Assembly: GCA_937924755.1 (NCBI GenBank)
Contig: CALEVZ010000025.1
Coordinates: 1 to 64,000 of the forward strand
Length of the DNA stretch: 64,000 bases
From: an uncultured bacterium
GTDB taxonomy: Bacteria; Acidobacteriota; Thermoanaerobaculia; Thermoanaerobaculales; Thermoanaerobaculaceae
Reading direction: 5' to 3'
How positions within the stretch are numbered: the first letter of the stretch is position 1; each line of letters starts with the position of its first letter. The notes beneath the pieces were generated by a model that worked only from the letters and a program-made list of their open reading frames with translations, was not told the origin of the DNA and did no database searches. Position numbers and translations under genes: made by a program. Below are positions 19,601-28,357 of this stretch, one piece after another.

Positions 19601-20695
19601 ATGCGGGTGGCGCTGGTGCACGACTGGCTGACGGGGATGCGCGGCGGGGAGGCGGTACTGGCGGAAATCGCGACGTTTTTCCCCCAGGCGCCGATCTACA
19701 CCCTTTTTGTCCGCCCCGGCGCCATCGAGGGTGAACTGACCTCGCACCCGATCATCACCTCGTACCTGCAGCGGCTCACCCTGGGCGGGCGCTTTTACCG
19801 CGGGCTGCTCCGCTTGATGCCCGCGGCGGTGGCCGAGTTCAAGCTGGATGAGTACGATCTCATCGTTTCCTCCAGCCACTGCGTGGCCAAGGGGGTCATC
19901 CCCCCGCCGGAGGCGGTGCATCTGTGCTACTGCCACACGCCCATGCGCTACGCCTGGGACCAGCGCGAGGAGTACCTGCGACGGGTGCCGTTCTTTGCCC
20001 GCTCCCTGGTCCGCACACAGCTGGAGCGGCTGCGCACCTGGGACGTGATTTCCTCGGCCCGGGTCGACCACCTGGTGGCCAACTCCCAGCTGGTGGCGCG
20101 CCGCATCGAGCGCTACTGGCGGCGGCAGGCGGACGTGGTGCCGCCACCGGTGGATGTGGAGTTCTTCACCCCCGGCGGCAGCCGCGGCGGGCACCTGTTG
20201 ATGGTTGCCGCCCTGGTTCCGTACAAGAGGGTGGACGTGGGCATGGCGGTGGCGGCACGGCTCGGGCTACCCTTAAGGATCATCGGGGAGGGACCGCTCC
20301 GGCGGGAGTTGACCTGGCGCGCAGCGAGAGGCGTTACTTTCCTAGATCGGGTCAGCCGCGAGCGCCTGCGCGATGAGTACCGCAGCGCCGGTCTGCTCCT
20401 GGTTCCCAACGTGGAGGACTTCGGCATGGCGGCCGTAGAGGCCCTGGCCTGCGGGACCCCGGTGGTGGGTCTCCAGCACAGCGGCACCGCCGATGTGGTG
20501 GTCCACGGGCGTCACGGCGAGCTGACCCCCGACGGCTCGGTGGAGGCGCTGGCGGCGGCGTGCCGGCGGGTGCTGGCCAGCAGCTGGGACGCGGCGACCT
20601 TGCGGGCGCGAGCCGAGAGTTTTTCCCGCGAGCGTTTCCGCCGCCGCTTTCGTTACCTGCTGGAGCGCGTCGTGCCAGCGCGCCGGACCATCTGA
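19601..20695 (+). CDS. Glycosyltransferase family 4 protein (distinct WbaZ-like subtype)
   Basis: MRVALVHDWLTGMRGGEAVLAEIATFFPQAPIYTLF, CYCHTPMRYAWDQ, GCGTPVVGLQHSGTADVV-type donor site. Confidence 0.9.
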   Translation: MRVALVHDWLTGMRGGEAVLAEIATFFPQAPIYTLFVRPGAIEGELTSHPIITSYLQRLTLGGRFYRGLLRLMPAAVAEFKLDEYDLIVSSSHCVAKGVIPPPEAVHLCYCHTPMRYAWDQREEYLRRVPFFARSLVRTQLERLRTWDVISSARVDHLVANSQLVARRIERYWRRQADVVPPPVDVEFFTPGGSRGGHLLMVAALVPYKRVDVGMAVAARLGLPLRIIGEGPLRRELTWRAARGVTFLDRVSRERLRDEYRSAGLLLVPNVEDFGMAAVEALACGTPVVGLQHSGTADVVVHGRHGELTPDGSVEALAAACRRVLASSWDAATLRARAESFSRERFRRRFRYLLERVVPARRTI

Positions 20696-22098
20696 TGATC
20701 GGCGACAAGCTTCGCTTCAATCGGGCGTTGCTGGTGGTGGTCGATCTCCTTGCCACCTACGGGGCGTTGCTGTTGGCCTTCTACCTGCGTTTCGAACTGG
20801 AAGTGATGCCGGTCACCAAGGGGGTACCGCCCTTTGGGCCTTACCTCGCCCTGTTTCCCATCATCGCGCTGATCTGGCCGGTGGTGTTTTACTTCCGCGG
20901 TCTTCTCCAGGGCCGGCCGTCGCGCTCCCGGGTGGAGGAGGTATTTGCCGTGGCCACCGCGGTGTTGGTGGCCATGCTGGTGCTGGCGGCGGGGCTGGGG
21001 TTTTATCGCGAGTTCACCTACTCGCGACTCACCCTGGGGCTGTTCGCGGTGCTCGACGTAGTGCTGGTGAGCTTGGCGCGCCTCACTTTTTGGTCCGTGA
21101 TGGCGCGGGTGTGGGCGTCGCCGCGCCATCGCCAGCGAGTGCTCATCGCCGGCGCCGGAGAACTGGGGCGGGTGGTGGCGGAGAAGCTCGCCGGCCAGCG
21201 GGCGTTGGGCCTGGACGTGGTGGGTTTTTTGGACGATGACCCCGGCAAAGCCCACTCGGTCTTCCAGGGCTTTCCGGTGCTGGGAACACTGGACGAGCTG
21301 GACAGGGTGGTGCGCGAGCACAACGTGGGGGTGCTGTACATTGCCTTACCGCTGGGCACCCAGCACAAAGTCGTCAAGCTGCTCAAGCGTGCCGAACCCC
21401 TCATCCTGGACGTGCGGGTGGTCCCGGACCTGTTGCAGTATTACGTCCTGCGCGCCGGCGTCGAGGACCTCGATGGCTTGCCGGTGATCAACCTCAACAG
21501 CATTCCGCTGGAGGGCTGGAGCACCCTCATCAAGCGTCTGATGGACGTTTCCCTGGCGGGTTTGGCGCTGGCGCTCCTGTGGCCCCTGCTGACCATCGTC
21601 GCCATCGCCGTGTTTCTCGAGGACCGCGGTCCGGTGTTCTACCGCCAGCTGCGCATGGGACTAGACGGCAAGCCATTTCTCATCCTAAAGTTCCGCACCA
21701 TGATCCCAAACGCGGAGGCGGACACCGGCCCGCGCCTGGCGGCTCGCCGCGACCCCCGGGTGACCCGCGTGGGCGCCGTGCTGCGCCGCTTCTCTCTGGA
21801 CGAGCTGCCGCAGCTGGTCAACGTGCTGAAGGGAGAGATGTCACTGGTGGGGCCGCGACCGGAGCGCCCGGAGTTCGTCGCCCGCTTCCGCGAGCGCTAC
21901 CCCGAGTACATGGCCCGCCACCGCGTGCGCGCCGGCCTCACCGGCTGGGCGCAGGTGCACGATCTGCGCGGCCAAAGCTCCCTGCGCCGCCGCATCGCCC
22001 ATGATCTCTACTACATCGACAACTGGTCGCTGGCGCTGGACGTGAAGATCCTCTGGCTCACCCTGCTGCGCTTCTGGCGGCACCGCCACGCCTACTGA
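20695..22098 (+). CDS. Undecaprenyl-phosphate glycosylphosphotransferase (WcaJ/WbaP-type)
   Basis: N-terminal TMs, Rossmann segment VLIAGAGELGRVVAEKL, C-terminal bacterial sugar transferase (KRLMDVSLAGLALALLWPLL, GQSS, KFRTMIPNAEAD, LPQLVNVLKGEMSLVGPRPERPEF). Confidence 0.94.
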   Translation: MIGDKLRFNRALLVVVDLLATYGALLLAFYLRFELEVMPVTKGVPPFGPYLALFPIIALIWPVVFYFRGLLQGRPSRSRVEEVFAVATAVLVAMLVLAAGLGFYREFTYSRLTLGLFAVLDVVLVSLARLTFWSVMARVWASPRHRQRVLIAGAGELGRVVAEKLAGQRALGLDVVGFLDDDPGKAHSVFQGFPVLGTLDELDRVVREHNVGVLYIALPLGTQHKVVKLLKRAEPLILDVRVVPDLLQYYVLRAGVEDLDGLPVINLNSIPLEGWSTLIKRLMDVSLAGLALALLWPLLTIVAIAVFLEDRGPVFYRQLRMGLDGKPFLILKFRTMIPNAEADTGPRLAARRDPRVTRVGAVLRRFSLDELPQLVNVLKGEMSLVGPRPERPEFVARFRERYPEYMARHRVRAGLTGWAQVHDLRGQSSLRRRIAHDLYYIDNWSLALDVKILWLTLLRFWRHRHAY

Positions 22099-22445
22099 TC
22101 GTTCTGGGAAGAGATGGCACGGCAGGCCTCGCAGGGGCAGGCGCGGCGCAGCCAATCCAGTCGGTAAATTCCGTACTGGTGGCCATCACCCCAGTGAACC
22201 TGCATGCCGTAGTTGCCGACCAGGCTCGCCGCGACGGGGTGGAATGCGCCCTCGGCGTAGGGCTTCAAGGTGGGCAAGGTGGCGCGCCCGAACAGGTGCC
22301 GCTCTCCCTGGCAGGAGGCGCAGGTGCAGGCGCGCCGGAGGTCCTCGCCACGATAGTACGATTCGTGCCCATCTCCCCACACCACCGCCACTTCATCACC
22401 CACCGCCACGAGGTTGGTCACCTGGAAGCGAGGATCCGCGGCCAT
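22092..22445 (-). CDS. DUF971 protein (gamma-butyrobetaine hydroxylase-like N-terminal domain)
   Basis: VVWGDGHESYYRGEDLRRACTCASCQGE ... NYGMQVHWGDGHQYGIYRLDWLRRACPCEAC. Confidence 0.88.
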   Translation of the reverse strand: MAADPRFQVTNLVAVGDEVAVVWGDGHESYYRGEDLRRACTCASCQGERHLFGRATLPTLKPYAEGAFHPVAASLVGNYGMQVHWGDGHQYGIYRLDWLRRACPCEACRAISSQNDQ

Positions 22446-22532
22446 CGCGTGCTCTCCCCTCCCCACTGACAAGGCAGCGGCTTAATCGCCTATTCCTGCC
22501 GGCATTCCCGCCTCCGAGCGAGCTATTCTGAC

Positions 22533-23180
22533 ATGGTGGGAAGATGGGTGATCGTCGCCAATGCGCCCTGGCGTTGGCAGCAGTGGTCGGTGCAGCTGGT
22601 CCGCGCCGCCGACGGGGTGGTCGCCGCCGACGGCGGCGCCAATCACCTCGCTCGCATCGGCGTGCGACCCACGGCGGTGGTAGGGGATCTGGATTCCATC
22701 CGGGCGGGGGTGCGAGAGTGGATCGGCGCCGACCGGATGGTTGTCCGGATCGATCAAGATTTTACGGATCTGCACAAGACCCTCGCCTATGCGGTGGATG
22801 AACTCCATGTGCGGCGCGCCCTCATCCTTGCCGCCACCGGCGGATGCCAGGACCACGCCCTGGAGGCGCTGGGGGTGGTGGCGCGGTGGGCACAGCGGAG
22901 ATCGATCGAGCTCGTGGACGACAACTGCAGGATCGTGCCCCTTCTCGGGCGGCGAGTCTTTGCCACCTGGCCCGGGCAAGTGGTATCTCTCTTGCCCTGG
23001 GGTCGCTGCGAGGGGGTGTCCACCACTGGGCTGCACTGGGGGCTCGCCGGCGAACCCCTCGATCTCATGGAGAGAACAGGGGTATCCAATCGGGCCGTGG
23101 GCCGTCGGGTGGTGATAGAAGTTGCCTCGGGTACCCTGCTGGTGTTCCTGCATCGGGCCAAGGGGCAGGGGAGGCGCTAG
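22533..23180 (+). CDS. Thiamine diphosphokinase
   Basis: VAADGGANHLARIGVRPTAVVGDLDSI, QDFTDLHKTLAYAV, LAATGGCQDHALEAL. Confidence 0.85.
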   Translation: MVGRWVIVANAPWRWQQWSVQLVRAADGVVAADGGANHLARIGVRPTAVVGDLDSIRAGVREWIGADRMVVRIDQDFTDLHKTLAYAVDELHVRRALILAATGGCQDHALEALGVVARWAQRRSIELVDDNCRIVPLLGRRVFATWPGQVVSLLPWGRCEGVSTTGLHWGLAGEPLDLMERTGVSNRAVGRRVVIEVASGTLLVFLHRAKGQGRR

Positions 23181-23189
23181 AATTCCCGC

Positions 23190-24122
23190 GTGCAAGCGCG
23201 GATGGCGGGCTCCCCTCGCCTCGTCCAGGTGTTCTACCGTCTATACTTCGGGTTCTGGATACCGACACTGGTGTGGGCCTCGACCCGCTGGCCGGTGGAG
23301 CTGATGTACTGGATGGCGCGCTGGCTGGTGATTGCCCCTTTCGTCCTGCTGCGGCCCAAGTACATGCGGGCCGTGCGAGGAAACTGCGCACGCATTCTCG
23401 GCCTGCCGCGGGCGCATCCGGATGTCCGCCGCACCGCCTGGCGCATGATGTTCGAACACGCCTACCACTGGATCGACTTCTTCCGCTGGTCGCAGCAGCC
23501 CGCAGAAACGCTCTCCGAGGCGGTGGCGGCCGTCGAAGGGGGTGAGTTCTACGAGGCAGCCCGCGCCAGCGGCCGCGGAACGCTGCTGCTCACCGCCCAT
23601 TTTGGCAATCCGGAGGTGGGGGCGGTGGCCCTGGGAAAGACCAGAGAGCCAATCGCGGTGCTTTACTGGCGCGATCGTTTCGCCACCGCCGAGGAGTTTC
23701 GCGCCCGCATGCGGGCGCTGGGTCGGGTAAAGGGCATTCCGGTAGATGCCTCGCCATTCTCGGTGGTGCCAGCCCTGCGAGTGCTTCGCGAGGGAGGGGT
23801 GCTGGCGGCCCACGGCGATCGGGATTTCAACAACACCGGCTGGGCGTTGCCCTTTTTCGGCGAACCCGCGCGCTTCCCACCGGGACCGTTCCTGCTCGCC
23901 TCCCGGGCCAACGCGGTGATCGTGCCGGTATTCTTTGTGCTCGAGCCGGATCGCCGCTTTCGGGTGGTCTACGAGCCGCCCATCGTGATCGATGGCGAGG
24001 AGGGGGAAGAGGAGAATGTACGGCGGGCGATGGCGCGCTGGGTGAACGTGCTCGAGCGCCGCGTGGCCCAATTGCCGCATCAGTGGTACTGCTTCTACCC
24101 CTTCTGGGAGCCGGCGCCGTGA
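23190..24122 (+). CDS. Lysophospholipid/lipid A acyltransferase (LpxL/HtrB family)
   Basis: TAHFGNPEVGAVAL, HGDRDFNNTGWALPFFGEPARFPPGPFLLASRANAVIVPVF, HQWYCFYPFWE. Confidence 0.9.
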   Translation: MQARMAGSPRLVQVFYRLYFGFWIPTLVWASTRWPVELMYWMARWLVIAPFVLLRPKYMRAVRGNCARILGLPRAHPDVRRTAWRMMFEHAYHWIDFFRWSQQPAETLSEAVAAVEGGEFYEAARASGRGTLLLTAHFGNPEVGAVALGKTREPIAVLYWRDRFATAEEFRARMRALGRVKGIPVDASPFSVVPALRVLREGGVLAAHGDRDFNNTGWALPFFGEPARFPPGPFLLASRANAVIVPVFFVLEPDRRFRVVYEPPIVIDGEEGEEENVRRAMARWVNVLERRVAQLPHQWYCFYPFWEPAP

Positions 24123-24133
24123 CGTCAGCGCCG

Positions 24134-25110
24134 TCAGTACTCGGCCAGCAACCACCACGCCTCATCGCAGGCAGCGTCCATCTGCAGGGCGCGCTTGAGA
24201 TGCGCCACCATCCGCGGGCGCCAGCGCTCGTGCTGGATTGCCCAGCGCGCCAGGTCCACCTGTACCGCGGCGGAGGGAGCCAGGTTGGCGGCGCGGGTGA
24301 GGAGTCGCTACGTCACCTTTTCGTCCTCCCCCTCCGCCAGTATGCGCAGGGCCGTGCGCCGGAAGGACTCTCCCTTGCGGCGGTTGAAGGTCTCTCTCGG
24401 CTGCGCCGAAGCGCCGGAGTATCTGGCCATGGCCTCGAGCTCCACCTCTTCCAGGCGAGCCAGCAACTCCTTCACGCGGGGGCTGGCCGGCGGCAGAACC
24501 CGGGCGCTGGCGGGGCCGGTGGCGGCGGGCGGGGACTGCGCATGGATCGCCGTATCGACCACCGATGACGGCTTTCGTTGTGGTGCGGCCAGCTCCGTGG
24601 CGACCAGCACCGCCAGCGCCCGCACGGTGTCGAGGAACTGATCCGGTGCCAGGGCGCGAAGAGCATCGAGGGTCGTGGCCGGGGTCAGCTGGTCGAGCAC
24701 GAATCGTTCCAAGCCGCCGGGCTCGAATCCCTTGTCGATCCCGACGGTGGCCGGCACGGCTTCCCAGCGGGCTCCGCCGCCCAGGAGTCGTTTCAGTACC
24801 TCCACGTCGGGCACCCGACGCACCCCGGCGGCGAAGAGGGCGCGCAGAGAGCGATCCACGGTTTCCCTGCCCGCCGGCACGGCCGGGCCCGTTGTCGCCG
24901 CGAAGCTTCCGTCAGCGACGACAATCCTGGCGGCCAGGGCCAGGCTCAGCTCCTCCAGTTCCACCTGCAGGCGCAGGGGATTGAGCTCGCCGCTGCGAAC
25001 CAAAGCGGCACCCAACGGCTCGCCCTGCGCACGGGAGTTGAGGGCGGGGGCGAGCACCGGTCCGCTCACCAGTCCCCCTGGTGAGGAGCCAGGTGCCAAG
25101 GCGGCCCCTC
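24134..25110 (-). pseudogene. Probable decayed DUF4388/J-domain/TPR-like gene with in-frame amber stop
   Basis: ORF ends at TAG 24308-24310 but the same frame continues 57 codons (RLLTRAANLAPSAAVQVDLARWAIQHERWRPRMVAHLKRALQMDAACDEAWWLLAEY*), TPR-like; 5' part looks truncated and J-domain region shortened; upstream boundary approximate. Confidence 0.6.
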
Positions 25111-25397
25111 GCCGCTGCGAAGAACCGGTGCAGCTGCTTCTCTCGACAGCATGCCGCTTGCAGCGTGGACACCCCCCGTGGCGGCGCGGTTCAGCGACAG
25201 TCGGCGGAGGCCGCTTCTCCAGCCGCCATCGCGGACGTGTCGGGCCCCGGCAAGACTGCCGCGGGCAACCCCCTTTCGCCGTCAATCCTACAGCCTGGCC
25301 GGAGCGGGACGCGCACGGGCTTTGCTTCAACCTGCCGGTTCTGCTGGCAAGCTTCAAACGATGCGAACCTTGGCGCCAGGACTGCGGGCGGGCGCAG

Positions 25398-27032
25398 CTA
25401 ATTCTTGTGAATCTCGAACACCCTCAAAGATCCCGGCGTTGTCCGCCCATCGGAGGACATGACGACCAGGCCTTTGCCGCCGCCAGCGAGGGGAACCAGC
25501 GCGAAATCATTGATGTAGGCATCCCCGAATTCCAGCTCTGCGGCCCGCTCCCGGTAAAGAGTCCCATCGGTTCCCTGTAGGTAGATGTCCATTCCTCCAT
25601 TCTGCCGGCCGAGCACGAGATCGAGGCGGCCGTCGCCGTCCAGATCGAGAAGCCGAGCGGTCGTGAAACGGTCGAAATCGGCATGCTCGGCGTGCAGCAG
25701 GTCGCGACTCACCACCACGTCGTCCCCCTGCTGGGAGATGCGGAAAATGGCCACCGCGTTCATGGGGTGCTGGCGTCCGCCGGAGCGGGGGCTCTGGGCA
25801 AAACCGACCACCGCCTCGTCGCCCTCCTCGCCATCCAGGTTTCCGGCGGCCACTGCCAGGCCATAGGCCAGGTAGGGGAACTCCGGGCTGGACACCGGGC
25901 GGAAGGTGCGGCCGTCGCCCGAGTTGAGATAGATCCAGTAGGGAAACACGTTCTTGTGGGACGAAACGAGGATGTCCGGGGCTCCGTCACCGTTGAAATC
26001 CCCCACCGCCACCTTGTCACCGTAGAGGTTGGGCGTGGACCCGGAGACGTCCACATTGACCCACCCATCGGCACGGTTGAGAACCACCTGCAGCAGCCCG
26101 TTGGCAAGCCCCTGGCTGGTCCCGAGGTCGATATCCAGTTCCGCCAAGAGCGCCACATCGGTGCGACCATCGCGGTCGAAGTCGGCCAGCGCCAGGGCCC
26201 GCGACGACACCATCATGTTCGCCCGCGGCAGCTCCACGAAACGAGTGAAGTCGCCCTTGCCGTTGCCGTACATCACCCAGGCGCGCTTGAAGTGGCTGGT
26301 GAGGACGATGTCCAGGTGGCCGTCGCCATCGAAGTCAGCCACGCCCACGTCGCCGTAGTCCATGGAGATGGATGGCCAGCGCGCCTCTCGCCACAGGCGC
26401 CACCCGGTTTTCGTCTGCAATGCCACCGAAGGCCGCCCGTCACCGAGACGCGGTGGCGGGAGCACCAGGTCGGCGAGCCCGTCGCCGTCGAGGTCAGCGA
26501 CCGCCAAGCCCATCTGCCAACGCCCCTCCTTGGGCAGCCCCTCGCTGCGCTCGACAAAGCGCAGCCGATCGGTGAAGGGCGGCGGCACGTACACCTCGGA
26601 AACGTTGAGGACGAAGTTGGCGTCGCTGTGTTCCTTCTGCATGATCGCCATGGCTTCCATCTGCTCCCGCGCCAGCCAGGCGTTGTGGGCGCCCGATTCG
26701 GGATCCTCGATGGGTAGATTGCGGAGATAGAGGAACTCCTCGTCCTCGTCGACGACCTCCATCTTGATCTTTATCACCGGATGGGGCCAGGCAAACTGCT
26801 GCGACAGACGGATTGCCTTGGCCTTGGGGACCTTGTGGACGTTGTAGTACTCCTTCATGAACTCTGCCCACTCGTCGACCACGGGGGCCTCGGCCGCAGG
26901 CGTGGGGGTGGCAGGAACCGGCATTTGTGGCAACGGCATGGGCGGCCGCGGTGCTGGCGGCGGCGATTGCGCTCCCGCCTGCGTAGCGACCACCACGAGC
27001 CCTGCAAGTAGCACGAAGGTACGAACCGACAT
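25398..27032 (-). CDS. Secreted FG-GAP/VCBS-repeat protein
   Basis: Signal peptide MSVRTFVLLAGLVVVATQAGAQ; repeats DLDGDGLADLVLP, DFDGDGHLDIVLT, DFDRDGRTDVALL, DFNGDGAPDILVS, DLDGDGRLDLVLG. Confidence 0.92.
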   Translation of the reverse strand: MSVRTFVLLAGLVVVATQAGAQSPPPAPRPPMPLPQMPVPATPTPAAEAPVVDEWAEFMKEYYNVHKVPKAKAIRLSQQFAWPHPVIKIKMEVVDEDEEFLYLRNLPIEDPESGAHNAWLAREQMEAMAIMQKEHSDANFVLNVSEVYVPPPFTDRLRFVERSEGLPKEGRWQMGLAVADLDGDGLADLVLPPPRLGDGRPSVALQTKTGWRLWREARWPSISMDYGDVGVADFDGDGHLDIVLTSHFKRAWVMYGNGKGDFTRFVELPRANMMVSSRALALADFDRDGRTDVALLAELDIDLGTSQGLANGLLQVVLNRADGWVNVDVSGSTPNLYGDKVAVGDFNGDGAPDILVSSHKNVFPYWIYLNSGDGRTFRPVSSPEFPYLAYGLAVAAGNLDGEEGDEAVVGFAQSPRSGGRQHPMNAVAIFRISQQGDDVVVSRDLLHAEHADFDRFTTARLLDLDGDGRLDLVLGRQNGGMDIYLQGTDGTLYRERAAELEFGDAYINDFALVPLAGGGKGLVVMSSDGRTTPGSLRVFEIHKN

Positions 27033-27067
27033 CACATCCTCCTTCCACGATACGAACGCCATTTTGG

Positions 27068-27872
27068 TTACACGAGATCGCGGACCGCTGCGGCGCGGCG
27101 GGCGAAGACCGTTGCCCCCATCAGCAGGCCCGCAAAAGAGACTCCCAAAAACGTTCCCAGCCGCGGCAGCGACACGCTGGACCCCATGGTGGCAGCGCGG
27201 AAAACCTCCACCATTCCAGTGAGCGGGTTGAGGAACAACCAACTCGCCCAAGGGCCGGGCACCACGCTCTCCGGGTACAGCACCGGGGTGGCGAAGAGCA
27301 TTACCATCATGCCAAGGCCGACCACCCGGCCGAGATCCGGAAGGAACGCCCCCGCCGGCACCAACACCAGGGCGCCGCCGAAGCTTCCGAAGAGAAACGT
27401 CATTACCCCCAGCATGAGCCAGCCCACTCCGCCCACGACCGCCGGAGTACTCACCACGGCGTACGCCACCACCAGCGCCAGCGCAATCCCGTAGCGCGCC
27501 ATCACCGCGAGGTGCGTCCCCGCCAACATCACCTCCAGTGGCACGCTGACGTGTCGCACCAGCTGCGCCTGGGCGCGGGCCAACTCCACCGCCCTTCCCC
27601 ACACCTCTTGCAGGGCGAGAAACGGCACCAGTCCACTGACCAGGTAGAGACCGAAACCTGCCACCCCCGGCCTTCCTTCAAGACGCATGCCAAGCAGCAC
27701 CGAGAACACGGTGAGATAAAGACCGAACTGGATGACCGGTTCCAGCACCGCCCAGGCTGCCCCCAGCGCCGAGCCCGCGTACCGAACCTTGAACTCGCGC
27801 CACGCCAGCTGCTTCACCAGCCTGCGCCAGCGCCACAGGTTCCCCAGCACTCGAACGAGGTGCACGTTCATC
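27068..27872 (-). CDS. ABC-2 type transporter permease (polysaccharide-export type)
   Basis: LAWREFKVRYAGSALGAAWAVLEPVIQFGLYLTVF, six hydrophobic segments, FLNPLTGMVEVFRAA. Confidence 0.88.
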
Positions 27873-27994
27873 TCCCGACCGGCCGGGGGCCATCCCGCTC
27901 GACGCCCACGACCCTTGACACCCGCCCCATGCGAACCTAGCATAAGAACAGGCTTCCGAGAACCGTCGCAGCAGGTTGCGGAAGCCGCTAGGTA

Positions 27995-28357
27995 GTGATG
28001 AGTCAGGCGACAATGCCCCTCATGCCCGCCTCGGCGGTTGGACGGCGTATCCGACAGGAGCGCCTGGAGCGGAACCTCACCCAGACGGAGCTGGCGCGCC
28101 AAATCGGCATTCAACAGTCCGATCTGTCGCGCATGGAAAAGGGGGAGTACCGCGTCCCTCTGGACGTTCTCTTCCGCATCCTGCAGACGTTCCAGATCTC
28201 CTTTTCCGAGTTTTTCGAGGACGGGCGGCGGGGCTTGACGGAACGGGAATCAGCGCTGCTACGCTCCTTTCGTATGCTCAGCGAGGATGCACAGGCAGAA
28301 GTCGAGGCCTTCGTGGAGTTCAAGATCGCCCGTGAGTCGGGTGGGAGTGCCCGCTAG
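27995..28357 (+). CDS. XRE-family helix-turn-helix regulator
   Basis: RRIRQERLERNLTQTELARQIGIQQSDLSRMEKGEYRVPLDVLFRILQTFQISFSEFF. Confidence 0.92.
   Translation: MMSQATMPLMPASAVGRRIRQERLERNLTQTELARQIGIQQSDLSRMEKGEYRVPLDVLFRILQTFQISFSEFFEDGRRGLTERESALLRSFRMLSEDAQAEVEAFVEFKIARESGGSAR

Noticed and set aside
24308-28357. Genome-wide TAG recoding
   Set aside because: TAG terminates several clearly intact genes in this window, so a recoded genetic code is not supported.
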